57,221 nucleotides of DNA from Candidatus Melainabacteria bacterium (lineage in GTDB: Bacteria > Cyanobacteriota > Vampirovibrionia > LMEP-6097). The position numbers and the translations under genes were made by a program. Positions 15,838 to 23,978 of this stretch are shown piece by piece. Every line of letters starts with the position of its first letter. The stretch's first letter is position 1. Location of the stretch: NCBI GenBank assembly GCA_028817775.1, contig JAPPOW010000230.1, forward strand, positions 1 to 57,221, given 5' to 3'. The notes under the pieces were generated by a model. The model saw only the letters and a list, made by a program, of their open reading frames with translations, was not told the DNA's origin and did not search any database.

Positions 15838-16437
15838 ATGTATAAAGCCATTGATATAGCTATTATCCCAGAACAATCAATTTTGAATTTGGCTTGTCAA
15901 ATCAACGCTAGTTTTGAAGATAGAAGGATAGACCTTAATTTAGTTAATGCTGTGCCCCATTTAACTCTTTCTATGGGGGTGATTGCTCAAGCTAATGAGC
16001 AGGTATTAGTTGACGGCTTGAAAGTTCTTGCAGAGAAGTATCAGGGCTTAGAACTTGAGTTAAGTCATGTATTCAATGCTGGCTTCAAAACTGATTCTGC
16101 TGAAGGCTTGGGAATTGCTGCTTCAGAGGACCTAATGAATTTACACAATGACTCTGTTGAATTAATGCAAGCATACATAGAAGGCTATTATGAGGCTGAT
16201 ATTTTTGCTGACTATGAGCAGGGTTTGGGTGAATCTTGCATGAACTGGCTTAAAAGATTTCAGGTTGAATGCACTGGCAAGAACTTTGATCCGCATATCA
16301 CTTTAGGTTTTGGTTCAGTACCAGAGCAAAAGCCATGTAAATTCAAAGCCGGACTATTGGCTCTCTATCAGTTGGGGAATTACTGCACTTGTAATAGCTT
16401 AATTGCTGAATTTAATTTGCACAAAAGTCAAAATTAA
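15838..16437 (+). CDS. 2H phosphoesterase superfamily protein (LigT-like)
   Basis: 199 residues carrying two HxTx motifs: PHLTLSMG (about 40) and DPHITLGFG (about 152). This arrangement defines 2H phosphoesterases, which act on 2',5' or cyclic phosphodiester RNA ends. The segments between are diverged from well-known subfamilies, so the substrate is open. It probably belongs to a short plus-strand unit with the following unknown gene. Confidence 0.75.
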   Translation: MYKAIDIAIIPEQSILNLACQINASFEDRRIDLNLVNAVPHLTLSMGVIAQANEQVLVDGLKVLAEKYQGLELELSHVFNAGFKTDSAEGLGIAASEDLMNLHNDSVELMQAYIEGYYEADIFADYEQGLGESCMNWLKRFQVECTGKNFDPHITLGFGSVPEQKPCKFKAGLLALYQLGNYCTCNSLIAEFNLHKSQN

Positions 16438-16460
16438 TATAGTCTGAACTTAGAACAAAT

Positions 16461-17045
16461 ATGAGCTTTAGGAATATAGGCAATGTCGCTATCCTAGGTT
16501 TGGCTGCTCTTGCAGCAGGCGATAGCCCTGAGCAGGTCCCGCAGCCAGCAAGGCAAGATCAAGTAGTTGTCTCTGAAGAGAGAATTTTAGAACTACTTGT
16601 CAAGGCTCAGGCAATTATAGATAGAAGGATAGAACAGAAGCCAATTCAAACTGATGATCTATTGCTTGTTTTTGGACAGCTTTATCAACGTGGTTGTAGG
16701 GATACAGAAGATTTATGCCAGGCTTATTCAATTGCAGAGGAGCTCATATCAGAATTCAATAAGCTAGATAAACAAGAACAAGTCGAGCTCTTGCGTTTTG
16801 TAAATATGAACTTGGATTCTGATCGGCTTTATAGTGAAGAAAAACAATATTTGCAGGAGCACATTTTAGCTTTGATAAATGAGCTAGATCATGGAACAAA
16901 ACTTGAGTTAGATGATTTTATGTTTCTTGCTAGTTTAAGACCCAAAGCTTCAAGCCCGCTTTTGGCAGCTCTACAGGTTTATTTTGGACCAAGCCCAATC
17001 TTGAATAGAAGATTTTTGTTAGCAAGCTTGCATGCTGCAAACTAG
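16461..17045 (+). CDS. Hypothetical protein
   Basis: 194 residues, mainly helical and acidic (EERILELLVKAQAIIDRRIEQ; LINELDHGTKLELDDFMFLA). The N-terminus MSFRNIGNVAILGLAALAAG is mildly hydrophobic and might be a short signal or anchor. No family is recognised. The stop codon lies inside the left arm of the long inverted repeat 17040-17191. Confidence 0.5.
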   Translation: MSFRNIGNVAILGLAALAAGDSPEQVPQPARQDQVVVSEERILELLVKAQAIIDRRIEQKPIQTDDLLLVFGQLYQRGCRDTEDLCQAYSIAEELISEFNKLDKQEQVELLRFVNMNLDSDRLYSEEKQYLQEHILALINELDHGTKLELDDFMFLASLRPKASSPLLAALQVYFGPSPILNRRFLLASLHAAN

Positions 17046-17191
17046 GTACTGTTCACAAAGTTTGAGAATAAGGCTTGCGAGTATGAAAAAGTATTTAAAT
17101 TAAAGATTTTACTTCGTACACCCGAAGTTTGCTTGTAGCAAATGAGGGCGAGCGTAACGCAGTTATCGGGCTTTGTGAACAGTACCTAGTT
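17040..17191. repeat. Family B element enclosed by perfect 21-bp inverted repeats
   Basis: Arms 17040-17060 and 17171-17191 are perfect inverted copies (AACTAGGTACTGTTCACAAA). Between them lies the family B core (AGGCTTGCGAG ... CCCGAAGTTT ... GAGGGCGAGCGTAACGCAG). The left arm contains the stop of the upstream gene and the right arm abuts the stop of the convergent lipase-maturation gene. A transcript would form a long hairpin, so it may end transcription from both sides. Confidence 0.85.
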
Positions 17192-18599
17192 ATTTAAGAG
17201 AAACTGTTTTGATATAGTCACCAACCAGTTCTCTATTCCAATAGGCACCCGTTTCTTTGCGCTCTTGAGGACTAGTGAAAGTGTAGAGATAGTATTTAGC
17301 TCTAATAAATTTAGGAGCTTGCTCTGGGAAGGGATTATATTTGAGTAGTTTGAGAACATCCTGATTAGCCTGCAGTAATTTTTCTATTAGTGGGATAAAC
17401 CAATGACTTTGCTGTTCTCTGCCAAATGCAGCAAACCACATCAACCAATCAAGTCTCAGGTGATAAGGCGCGTACTGAGCAGGCATTGCTTTGGGGTCTC
17501 CTGGTTTGCCCTTGAACTGGTATTCTTGCCAAGTTTTTTGATCATTACTTCCTTCAATGACAATCTCAAAACGTTTTTTGGTAACTGAACCAAAAGCACC
17601 ATAAGTGTTGACAAGATGCAGCGGATCAAAACTAGCGTTCATTTTTTGTCCTGGTGAAATCATGTTCATGATTGGTTTATAGCTAAGTACTAAGATTAGC
17701 AGCGAAATAATTAAACTAGTCATTTGATAACTAGTTGGGCTTATAAGGCTGGCTGGAATTTCAATTGGAATTAATCTACGCAAGAAATTATTAGAGAGCC
17801 CAGAGACTGCAAGTAAAATAGCTGACCAATTTAACCAAGAAAAATTTCCACTAAGTACTAGCCAGGATTGGGAGCCAATGATTAAGCTAGCTGCAATTGT
17901 TGGTAGCGGCTGTGGCAGAAATAAGCCCCAGGGTACTATCAATTGAAAGAAATGATTACCAGCAACTTCGCAGCGGTGTATCCAAGTTGGTAGGTTGTGA
18001 AAGTGCCAGGAGAGTGGGTTTGGCATCGGTTGGGTTTCATGGTGATAATCTAGGCAAGTGAGATCTCGCCAGCATTCGTCGCCGCGCATTTTGATTAAGC
18101 CAGCACCAAATTCTAATTTGAATAAAATCAATCTCAGTAAGAATATAATTACTATAGGCACTAGAGTTTTGCTGGAACCAAGAAAGATAGCAAGAAAACC
18201 AATCTCAAGTAATAATGATTCCCAACCAAAACCATAGAAAGTTTGTCCAACATTCATTATTGAAAGATAGAGTAGCCAGGGGATAAACCAGATCAGGGCT
18301 GAGCCCCACCAGGGCAATTTGTCTGCTAGACCTAAGACAAGGGCAATTGAAACAATGAGTCCAATCCAGCTGATTAGGGCAAAGAAGCTATCGGAATAAT
18401 GGAAGTGAAAAATACTAGGAGCTTGCCAAAATTTGACATAAGTCAAAAATCTAGGTACCGGTAGTAGTCCATTGCTGCCAATCAAGCCCTTGAATTGATT
18501 GATTGTAACCAAAAATCCAATAGAGTAGATTAGTGCAAGTCCTCTCTGGATGACTAATCTAGCTAGGTAAAATTCTTCTGTGAATAACCAGGCTGGCAT
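17190..18599 (-). CDS. Lipase maturation factor family membrane protein
   Basis: 469 residues with about eight hydrophobic segments (e.g. LARLVIQRGLALIYSIGFLV; LLLEIGFLAIFLGSSKTLV; SLIISLLILVLSY). The family signature is GAGLIKMRGDECWRDLTCLDYHHETQPMPNPLSW (split here: GAGLIKMRGD, then CWRDLTCLDYHHETQPMPNP, about 165-195). LMF-type proteins help fold lipases in eukaryotes; bacterial members have unknown clients. Start ATG 18599 has a TATAAT eight bases upstream (18613-18608). It is divergent from the radical SAM gene with only 18 bases between. Confidence 0.9.
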   Translation of the reverse strand: MPAWLFTEEFYLARLVIQRGLALIYSIGFLVTINQFKGLIGSNGLLPVPRFLTYVKFWQAPSIFHFHYSDSFFALISWIGLIVSIALVLGLADKLPWWGSALIWFIPWLLYLSIMNVGQTFYGFGWESLLLEIGFLAIFLGSSKTLVPIVIIFLLRLILFKLEFGAGLIKMRGDECWRDLTCLDYHHETQPMPNPLSWHFHNLPTWIHRCEVAGNHFFQLIVPWGLFLPQPLPTIAASLIIGSQSWLVLSGNFSWLNWSAILLAVSGLSNNFLRRLIPIEIPASLISPTSYQMTSLIISLLILVLSYKPIMNMISPGQKMNASFDPLHLVNTYGAFGSVTKKRFEIVIEGSNDQKTWQEYQFKGKPGDPKAMPAQYAPYHLRLDWLMWFAAFGREQQSHWFIPLIEKLLQANQDVLKLLKYNPFPEQAPKFIRAKYYLYTFTSPQERKETGAYWNRELVGDYIKTVSLK

Positions 18600-18607
18600 A
18601 CTTTATA

Positions 18608-18613
18608 ATTATA
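18608..18613 (-). promoter_or_regulatory. -10 box (TATAAT) of the lipase maturation factor gene
   Basis: TATAAT on the minus strand eight bases before ATG 18599, consistent with a leaderless mRNA. Confidence 0.5.
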
Positions 18614-18617
18614 GACC

Positions 18618-19568
18618 TTGTCTCAGCATTACTACAGCCTCAAAGATTACCTTGCCAAGCGCTTTGGCGGCAGAGTGCAGCGTGTCACTTTAGAAGGTGG
18701 ATTTACTTGTCCCAATATTGATGGTTCTAAATCTGTAGGAGGTTGTACTTTCTGTACTGATGATGGCTCATCATCGGGCGCGCAGAATGCAGCGCATACT
18801 ATTAGGCAACAAATGAAAGAAGGGATAGTTAAGCAGTCCAAACGTTTTGATTGTGAGCAATTCATTGCTTACTTTCAGTCCTTCACTAATACTTATGCTG
18901 ACGTGGATTATTTGAGGACACTCTATGATCAAGCGGTGGATCATCCACAAGTCAAGGTGCTTGCAATTGGTACTAGACCAGATTGTGTGCCTGAAGAAGT
19001 GATTGATTTATTTGAGGAGTACACCGCAAGAGGTCTTGAACTTTGGGTAGATATTGGTGTGCAGACTAGTCACAACTCTACATTAGAAAAAATCAATCGT
19101 GCACATAGTTGGGAAGATTTTACCGATGCCGCCCAGAGACTTGCTCGCCGTAATAATCCATTACTAAGAATTTGTACTCATGTGATTATTGGTTTACCTG
19201 GTGAGACCCCAGAAATGATTATAGAGACTGCTGATAAACTAGCAGCTAGTCCAATCCATGATATTAAAATTCATCAGCTCTGTGTTTTCAAGGGCACACC
19301 GATGGAGATTGATTACCTCAATGGTGAATTAGAAATTTATAAAACTGCAGAGGATTATATTCCAATCTTGGCTGAATTTATTTCTCGCTTGCGCCCTGAT
19401 ATTGCCATCCAGAGAGTGATGGGAGAGGGCAAAGTAGGTGAGATGGTAGTACCAGCCTGGGCTGACCACGGCATGAAGAACAAGTTTCTTGATAAGTTTT
19501 ATAACTACCTAGAAGAAAATCAAATTCAACAAGGTTCTAACCTAAAAAGCCACCAGGTATATTCGTAA
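18618..19568 (+). CDS. Radical SAM protein, TIGR01212/YhcC family
   Basis: 316 residues. The YhcC family signature is present: YYSLKDYLAKRFGGRVQRVTL, TCPNIDGSKSVGGCTFC (about 31-47, the cluster cysteines in a CxNxD...GGCxFC arrangement), GTRPDC (about 117) and VDIGVQTSHNSTLEKINRAH. It is expected to bind a 4Fe-4S cluster and SAM; the reaction is not established. The start must be TTG 18618 or very close, since an in-frame TAG lies two codons upstream. Its 3' end overlaps the convergent next gene by 32 bases. Confidence 0.9.
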   Translation: MSQHYYSLKDYLAKRFGGRVQRVTLEGGFTCPNIDGSKSVGGCTFCTDDGSSSGAQNAAHTIRQQMKEGIVKQSKRFDCEQFIAYFQSFTNTYADVDYLRTLYDQAVDHPQVKVLAIGTRPDCVPEEVIDLFEEYTARGLELWVDIGVQTSHNSTLEKINRAHSWEDFTDAAQRLARRNNPLLRICTHVIIGLPGETPEMIIETADKLAASPIHDIKIHQLCVFKGTPMEIDYLNGELEIYKTAEDYIPILAEFISRLRPDIAIQRVMGEGKVGEMVVPAWADHGMKNKFLDKFYNYLEENQIQQGSNLKSHQVYS

Positions 19569-20307
19569 CAATATCTGGGAATTGGAAATGATACTGCTCT
19601 TCAAATTTCTTGAGCAAAGGCTCTAGCCTCGGGTAATTTGGTTTACCATCACCTTTGTAACCCGCTATAAGAATGGCATGTAGTAGTTTGATAGGGTGCT
19701 TGATCCTCTCAAAAATATCTTGGTCTAAACTATAATCAACGGAGGTGGCGAACTCCAATAGAGCAGCCTCTTCTGCAAAGCGGTCATCTCCTAGACTTGA
19801 TTCTTGTTCAATAGCATCTAAGACTTTGTCTGCAGCGATCCTGCGACCAGTGAGTAGAGCATAGATTTGTGCAAGGAAATGCTGTTGCATGTCATCTTCT
19901 TCTATATCATGTGGTTGGAATCTATCGAGTAATTGACGTAGCAGTGGAGCTTTGGTCTCAAAGCTTTGAAAGCTAGTCTTGATTAGTTTGATATCGTCTG
20001 GTGATTGGCGAGCAATAAATGCTCCAATGTCCTTATTGTCCTGCTGCAAGCCAGAGAGCTTGGGCGAGGTGAACTGGGTTAACAGGGCTCGCGCTCGTTT
20101 GAGACATTGTCTGGAATCAATACTTGTGAGAATGTCCTCATAACGATCTAGTTGAGCTTTGTGCAAATCTGCCAAGTCTGAACGTTCTAGCTTTGGTTCG
20201 ATCAGGTCGCGCCGTCTCTCCTCCGGTATTAAATGGTGGACTTCGCGTTGCCATTCCTCTAGGGCAGCCAGTCTGTTAACGAGTTTTGTTAAAACGTGGG
20301 TATTCAA
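19537..20307 (-). CDS. Hypothetical protein
   Basis: 256 residues, largely helical, charged and soluble, with no recognised family. TTG 20307 is supported by AAAGGAG eight bases upstream. Segments such as SFETKAPLLRQLLDRFQPHDI and HFLAQIYALLTGRRIAADKVL suggest a helical bundle. It lies downstream of nadA on the same strand. Confidence 0.6.
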   Translation of the reverse strand: MNTHVLTKLVNRLAALEEWQREVHHLIPEERRRDLIEPKLERSDLADLHKAQLDRYEDILTSIDSRQCLKRARALLTQFTSPKLSGLQQDNKDIGAFIARQSPDDIKLIKTSFQSFETKAPLLRQLLDRFQPHDIEEDDMQQHFLAQIYALLTGRRIAADKVLDAIEQESSLGDDRFAEEAALLEFATSVDYSLDQDIFERIKHPIKLLHAILIAGYKGDGKPNYPRLEPLLKKFEEQYHFQFPDIVTNIPGGFLG

Positions 20308-20373
20308 TCTCTTAACTCCTTTGTTAATAATAAGTGAAAGCTTAAGCGATTATAGAGGGGCTGAAAATAAAAG

Positions 20374-21360
20374 TCAAGCTGATTTTGGACCAGACCACAT
20401 TTTTTTGCGGCTGCTGATCTCAATCATCTGATCAATAGTGTCTTTGGCGGGTTCTAGCATTGTATCTGGAATTGTGATCTCAGTGAATTCTTGATCGAGA
20501 GCTTGGTAGAGGTTCTCCAATGAATGGTATTTCATATTTGGACAAAGTGGTAGCGGGAATACAGTAAGGATCTCCTTGTCGCGGAAATCAGCTTGCATGC
20601 GGGCAACCAAACCTTGCTCAGAGAGAATGATAAATTTCTTACCAGCAGATTCTTCAACGAATTTATATATCTGAGAAGTGCTGCCGACAAAATCAGCTCG
20701 GCGCCAAACTTCTGGATCACACTCAGGGTGAGCAATAATGATTGCTTCTGGATGTACTATGCGCTGACGATCAACTTCCTCTGCTGTAATCTGCCAGTGG
20801 GTTGGACAGAAGCCATCGTAGATATGAATTTTTTTCTCAGGTACTTTGTATTGAACCCAAGCGCCGAGACCCTTGTCTGGGACAAAGATTACTTCTTCAC
20901 TATCTAGCGAACGTACTATGTCGACTGCGTTAGTTGAAGTGCAGCAGATATCAGACTCTGCCTTGATTGCAGCAGAGCTATTGACATAGCAAACTACTGG
21001 CGCGCCTGGATGTTCAGCTTTGAATTTGCGCAGGTCTTCAATGTTGATCATGTCTGCCATGGGGCAGCCAGATTGGATATCTGGTAGTAGAACTTTTTTC
21101 TCTGGGCTAAGTAGTTTGGCAGTTTCTGCCATAAAGTGCACACCACAGAAGACGATAATATCAGCGTCAGTTTCCTGAGCTTGTTTTGAGAGCATCAACG
21201 AGTCTCCCACGAAGTCTGCTACTCGCTGGACTTCTAGTCTTTGGTAAATATGGGTTAGTATGACGGCGTTTTTGGTCTTGGCTAGATCTTTGATTTTGGC
21301 AAAGAGCTCAAGTTTTTCGGCGGTTCTGTCTACAACCGATTGTGCCATTAAGGTTGACAT
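20374..21360 (-). CDS. nadA: Quinolinate synthase NadA
   Basis: Condenses iminoaspartate with dihydroxyacetone phosphate to quinolinate in NAD synthesis, using a 4Fe-4S cluster. 328 residues. Motifs: ILTHIYQRLEVQRVADFVGDSL (about 35; HIY replaces the more common HNY), VFCGVHFMAETAKLLSP, the first cluster Cys, then CYVNSSAAIKAESD, HPECDPEV and CPNMKYHSLENL with the last cluster Cys. nadB and nadC are not in the window. ATG 21360 follows a TGC-TATAAT by eight bases, pointing to a leaderless mRNA. Confidence 0.97.
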   Translation of the reverse strand: MSTLMAQSVVDRTAEKLELFAKIKDLAKTKNAVILTHIYQRLEVQRVADFVGDSLMLSKQAQETDADIIVFCGVHFMAETAKLLSPEKKVLLPDIQSGCPMADMINIEDLRKFKAEHPGAPVVCYVNSSAAIKAESDICCTSTNAVDIVRSLDSEEVIFVPDKGLGAWVQYKVPEKKIHIYDGFCPTHWQITAEEVDRQRIVHPEAIIIAHPECDPEVWRRADFVGSTSQIYKFVEESAGKKFIILSEQGLVARMQADFRDKEILTVFPLPLCPNMKYHSLENLYQALDQEFTEITIPDTMLEPAKDTIDQMIEISSRKKMWSGPKSA

Positions 21361-21368
21361 GACGGATT

Positions 21369-21377
21369 ATTATAGCA
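21369..21377 (-). promoter_or_regulatory. Extended -10 box (TGCTATAAT) of nadA
   Basis: Eight bases before ATG 21360. The corresponding -35 region would fall inside the left arm of the long inverted repeat at 21381-21477, so that repeat could influence nadA transcription. Confidence 0.6.
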
Positions 21378-21380
21378 ATT

Positions 21381-21477
21381 TTAGCCACCCATGCCTTAAC
21401 CTTTACCATTTTTCAGGATAATTGCATAGTTTGGAATTATCTCAAAAAGTGGTAAAGGTTAAGGCATGGGTGGCTAA
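21381..21477. repeat. Long inverted repeat with 28-bp perfect arms upstream of nadA
   Basis: Arms 21381-21408 and 21450-21477 (starting TTAGCCACCCATGCC) are exact inverted copies around a 41-base AT-rich spacer. It sits in the divergent nadA/rpmF intergenic region. It is not coding and shows no similarity to repeat families A-C. Confidence 0.85.
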
Positions 21478-21549
21478 ACGTTAAGTAAATATATAATCGA
21501 GGCCTGGCAAGAGGCTCTTTGCTAGAATTATCTCCCTCGAGGTCAAATT

Positions 21550-21732
21550 ATGGCAGTACCAAAGAAAAATCATTCGCACCAAAGACAGCACAAAAGAAGA
21601 GCTAATTGGAAAGGCAAATTAGTAGAAGTAACTAATTGTTCTAATTGTGGTGCCCTCAAAAGACCTCACCACGTTTGCGGCGAGTGTGGATTTTATAACG
21701 GTCGCAAATTCAAAGACACTGACGCAGAATAG
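21550..21732 (+). CDS. rpmF: 50S ribosomal protein L32
   Basis: 60 residues: MAVPKKNHSHQRQHKRRANWK, then CSNCGALKRPHHVCGECG with two CxxC pairs for zinc. Standard length. An extended -10 (TGCTAGAAT, 21520-21528) and GAGG near 21540 give a short leader. Unlike many genomes, no plsX or fab gene follows. Confidence 0.97.
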   Translation: MAVPKKNHSHQRQHKRRANWKGKLVEVTNCSNCGALKRPHHVCGECGFYNGRKFKDTDAE

Positions 21733-21733
21733 C

Positions 21734-21836
21734 TCTAAAATAACCCAATAGCTTTGTTCTGTGAGTCCTCATTGGCTTCAGCCAACTTCGGACACGCCCT
21801 TTGGGCTTCACATGCCTCGCTCTTGGGCATTTTAGA
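21734..21836. repeat. Family B element (reverse orientation)
   Basis: The core reads, in this orientation, GAGTCCTCATTGGCTTCAG ... GCCAACTTCGGAC ... GGGCTTCACATGCCTCGC. Outer ends TCTAAAAT/ATTTTAGA are an inverted pair private to this copy. It lies between rpmF and the ABC permease. Confidence 0.75.
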
Positions 21837-21860
21837 ACTATTCTATAATCACAACAGTCA

Positions 21861-22778
21861 GTGCTCCGCTATATCTCTCTAAAATTAATATCAATTTGTT
21901 TGACCTTGTTTCTCTTGGTCTCTGCTAGTTTTTTTATGCTGCGCACTTTGCCTGGTAGCCCCTTTGAAGAAGGTAAGCGACTCTCACCAGAAATAATTCT
22001 CAAACTAGAAAAAAAATATGGGCTCGATAAGCCATTATTAGAGCAGTACCAATCCTATATTACTGGCTTAGTTAGGCGTGGCGATCTTGGTCCTAGCCTC
22101 AAGTATCCCAACCGTGATGTCGGTGATATTCTAGCTGACGCAATTCCAGTTTCATTAGGTTTGGGTTTGATTGCTTTGATACTGGCTCTGGTTTTGGGAA
22201 TGACTTTGGGCATCACTGCAGCACTCAAGCCAGATCACTGGCTCTCCAATTTTGCTTATTTGTTTTCAAGTCTGGGGATGTCGATTCCTGGATTTGTCTT
22301 TGCAGCAATTTTGATTAGTATCTTTGCACTCAAACTTAAATTACTGCCAGTTGCTTTACTTGAAGGACCTGAGTATTTCATTTTGCCTGCTTGCACCCTT
22401 GCTATTGCGCCAAGCTCTTATATCGCACGAATCACTCGCTCCTCAATGCTTGAAACTCTTGGGCGCGAGCATATCAAAACCGCTCTAGCCAAGGGGCTTA
22501 GTTACTACGATATTGTTTTGAAACATGGTTTGTGGAATGCATTGCTGCCGATAATTACAGTGCTTGGTCCAATTGCTGCAATTTTGGTTACCGGTTCATT
22601 TGTAGTTGAGTATATATTTGCCCTGCCTGGCATGGGTAAGTATTTTGTCACAGCATTTACTAACCGGGATTATTTTTTAGTTTCTGGGGTGATAATAGTA
22701 TTTGCTGTGATCTTACTGCTGATCAATACTTTGGTAGATTTAGTTATTAAAATTATTGATCCGAAATCGTCATCCTGA
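21861..22778 (+). CDS. Peptide/nickel ABC transporter permease, DppB/OppB type
   Basis: 305 residues with six predicted membrane segments. The N-terminal LRTLPGSPFEEGKRLSP and EKKYGLDKPLLEQYQSYI, and the EAA-like loop REHIKTALAKGLSYYDIVLKHGLWNALLP (about 208-236; here interrupted by quoting only its key residues) identify the OppB family. GTG 21861 start. No second permease or ATPase is adjacent, but a matching substrate-binding lipoprotein lies at 23975. The last residues SSS and the TGA stop are supplied by a family A repeat. Confidence 0.9.
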   Translation: MLRYISLKLISICLTLFLLVSASFFMLRTLPGSPFEEGKRLSPEIILKLEKKYGLDKPLLEQYQSYITGLVRRGDLGPSLKYPNRDVGDILADAIPVSLGLGLIALILALVLGMTLGITAALKPDHWLSNFAYLFSSLGMSIPGFVFAAILISIFALKLKLLPVALLEGPEYFILPACTLAIAPSSYIARITRSSMLETLGREHIKTALAKGLSYYDIVLKHGLWNALLPIITVLGPIAAILVTGSFVVEYIFALPGMGKYFVTAFTNRDYFLVSGVIIVFAVILLLINTLVDLVIKIIDPKSSS

Positions 22779-22818
22779 TCCTGGCGCGTTCGCTCAGGAC
22801 AGGCTTCCTCTGGATGAC
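22769..22818. repeat. Family A repeat that provides the permease stop codon
   Basis: GTCATCCTGATCC ... CTCTGGATGAC. The permease frame enters the repeat and ends at its TGA (22776-22778). The original C-terminus may have been slightly longer. Confidence 0.7.
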
Positions 22819-22824
22819 AGTGGG

Positions 22825-23355
22825 TTACCTTCTACGAAGAAAACTTGAAGAACCGAGTGAGCCACCACGACGGTTACCTGTTGCACTATTAGAACCTAGA
22901 CCACTATTACGTCTGCTGGCACCAAAGAAGCTTCTTGAGCCAAGTGCACCATTGCGTCCACCTCTTCTGGCACTAGTTGAACCTAAACTGCCATTGCGTC
23001 CGCCTCTTCTTGCGCTACTTGAACCCAAGCCAGCATTGCGTCTTGAAAGTCCAGAGGAGCCAAGACTATTACGGCTATCATTACGATGAGTTAAGTTGGT
23101 GAGACTGTTACGAGTGTCGTTGCGATGAGTCAGGGTGGTGAGACTATTGCGTGTATCGTTGCGGTGTGTGAGTGTAGTTAAACTGTTACGAGTATCATTT
23201 TTAGATCTGATTCTACTGAGATTATTGCGCAATGCGCCTGCTCTATTGGAGAGACTTGATCTGCGAGAGCCAGAAGCGTAGCTATTACGGCTGCGTCCAC
23301 GACTACTAGAGCCGATGCCTTCATTATTGCTTCCACGTATTCCTCTTGCGACCAT
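22825..23355 (-). CDS. Arg/Asn/Ser/Gly-rich repeat protein
   Basis: 176 residues, very basic and low in hydrophobics. Residues 53-104 are four copies of a 13-residue unit (NDTRNSLTTLTHR); residues 111-140 contain two copies of SARRGGRNG(S/A)LGS. The tail ends FLRRR. No family is recognised. The composition suggests RNA/DNA binding or a disordered, phase-separating protein, an inference. No strong Shine-Dalgarno site is seen, and the reverse strand is also open because of the repeats, so some doubt about coding remains. Confidence 0.55.
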   Translation of the reverse strand: MVARGIRGSNNEGIGSSSRGRSRNSYASGSRRSSLSNRAGALRNNLSRIRSKNDTRNSLTTLTHRNDTRNSLTTLTHRNDTRNSLTNLTHRNDSRNSLGSSGLSRRNAGLGSSSARRGGRNGSLGSTSARRGGRNGALGSRSFFGASRRNSGLGSNSATGNRRGGSLGSSSFLRRR

Positions 23356-23400
23356 TAATTGAATTGAAACATGGCTAAGTTAAGACTAGGTAAAGAAACT

Positions 23401-23520
23401 TAGATTTATTACGAAAGACACAAGAGCAAGGCTTGCGAGCCCCGAAGGGGTTTAGTCGAAGTTTATTTACATAAATGAGACCTCGCGTAACGCAGCTATT
23501 GGGTTTTTCGTGATGAATCT
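23401..23520. repeat. Family B element upstream of the DoxX-like gene
   Basis: Core AAGGCTTGCGAGCCCCGAAG ... GTCGAAGTTTATTTACATAA ... CTCGCGTAACGCAGC. Outer arms (AGATTTATTACGAAA / TTTCGTGATGAATCT) pair with two mismatches that would be G.U pairs in RNA. It ends next to the -10 box of the following gene. Confidence 0.75.
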
Positions 23521-23525
23521 TGTTA

Positions 23526-23531
23526 TATAAT
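23526..23531 (+). promoter_or_regulatory. -10 box (TATAAT) of the DoxX-like gene
   Basis: TATAAT six bases before ATG 23538, predicting a leaderless mRNA. Confidence 0.55.
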
Positions 23532-23537
23532 TAGCTT

Positions 23538-23978
23538 ATGAACCCCAAATTTGCCCCAAAAGTCATGGCTTATTTACTCATTTTGCGCTGGACTTTATCG
23601 CTTATTTTCTTTGTTATGGGGGCACCAAAACTCTTCGATGCTAATTTTGGGGCAAGTGCAGATATTTACTTCGCTAGTTTGCGTGACGATATCATTCTTT
23701 CGCCTTATACCGGCTTCTTTAATAAGGTAGTGATTCCTAATGCTTTCATCTTTGCAAGTTTAGTGAAGTATGCAGAGCTTGCAATCGCTGGAGCCTTTTT
23801 TATTGGATTCCCTATGCGCTTAGCTGTTTTTGCAGCGACTTTCTTGCATATCAATTATATTTGCATTGCTAGTTTCCCGAGCTTACTTTATTTGAATGTT
23901 CTAATGATAGTTTGTGAATGGGTTTGCCTTGCTGCAGTGGAAGCGTCAGTGAATAATACTACTCCAGTTGCCAAATGA
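23538..23978 (+). CDS. DoxX-like four-helix membrane protein
   Basis: 146 residues with about four hydrophobic helices: YLLILRWTLSLIFFVMGAPKLF at the N-terminus is the typical DoxX opening, then FASLVKYAELAIAGAFFIGF and MRLAVFAATFLHINYICIA. The family includes quinol-linked membrane subunits; DoxX members also occur in MNIO (HvfD) operons, which makes it worth testing as a distant partner of the RiPP genes at 2.8-4.8 kb. ATG overlap with the next gene (ATGA at 23975) shows it is co-transcribed with the substrate-binding protein. Confidence 0.75.
   Translation: MNPKFAPKVMAYLLILRWTLSLIFFVMGAPKLFDANFGASADIYFASLRDDIILSPYTGFFNKVVIPNAFIFASLVKYAELAIAGAFFIGFPMRLAVFAATFLHINYICIASFPSLLYLNVLMIVCEWVCLAAVEASVNNTTPVAK

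Noticed and set aside
22814..23089. Leu/Pro-rich plus-strand frame opposite the Arg/Asn repeat gene
   Set aside because: It is a mirror of the repeats and starts inside a family A palindrome. The minus strand is the better, though not certain, coding choice.
23055..23215. 39-base tandem repeats as a CRISPR or minisatellite
   Set aside because: The period is a multiple of three, the frame is open throughout, and no unique spacers occur; best read as protein repeats.
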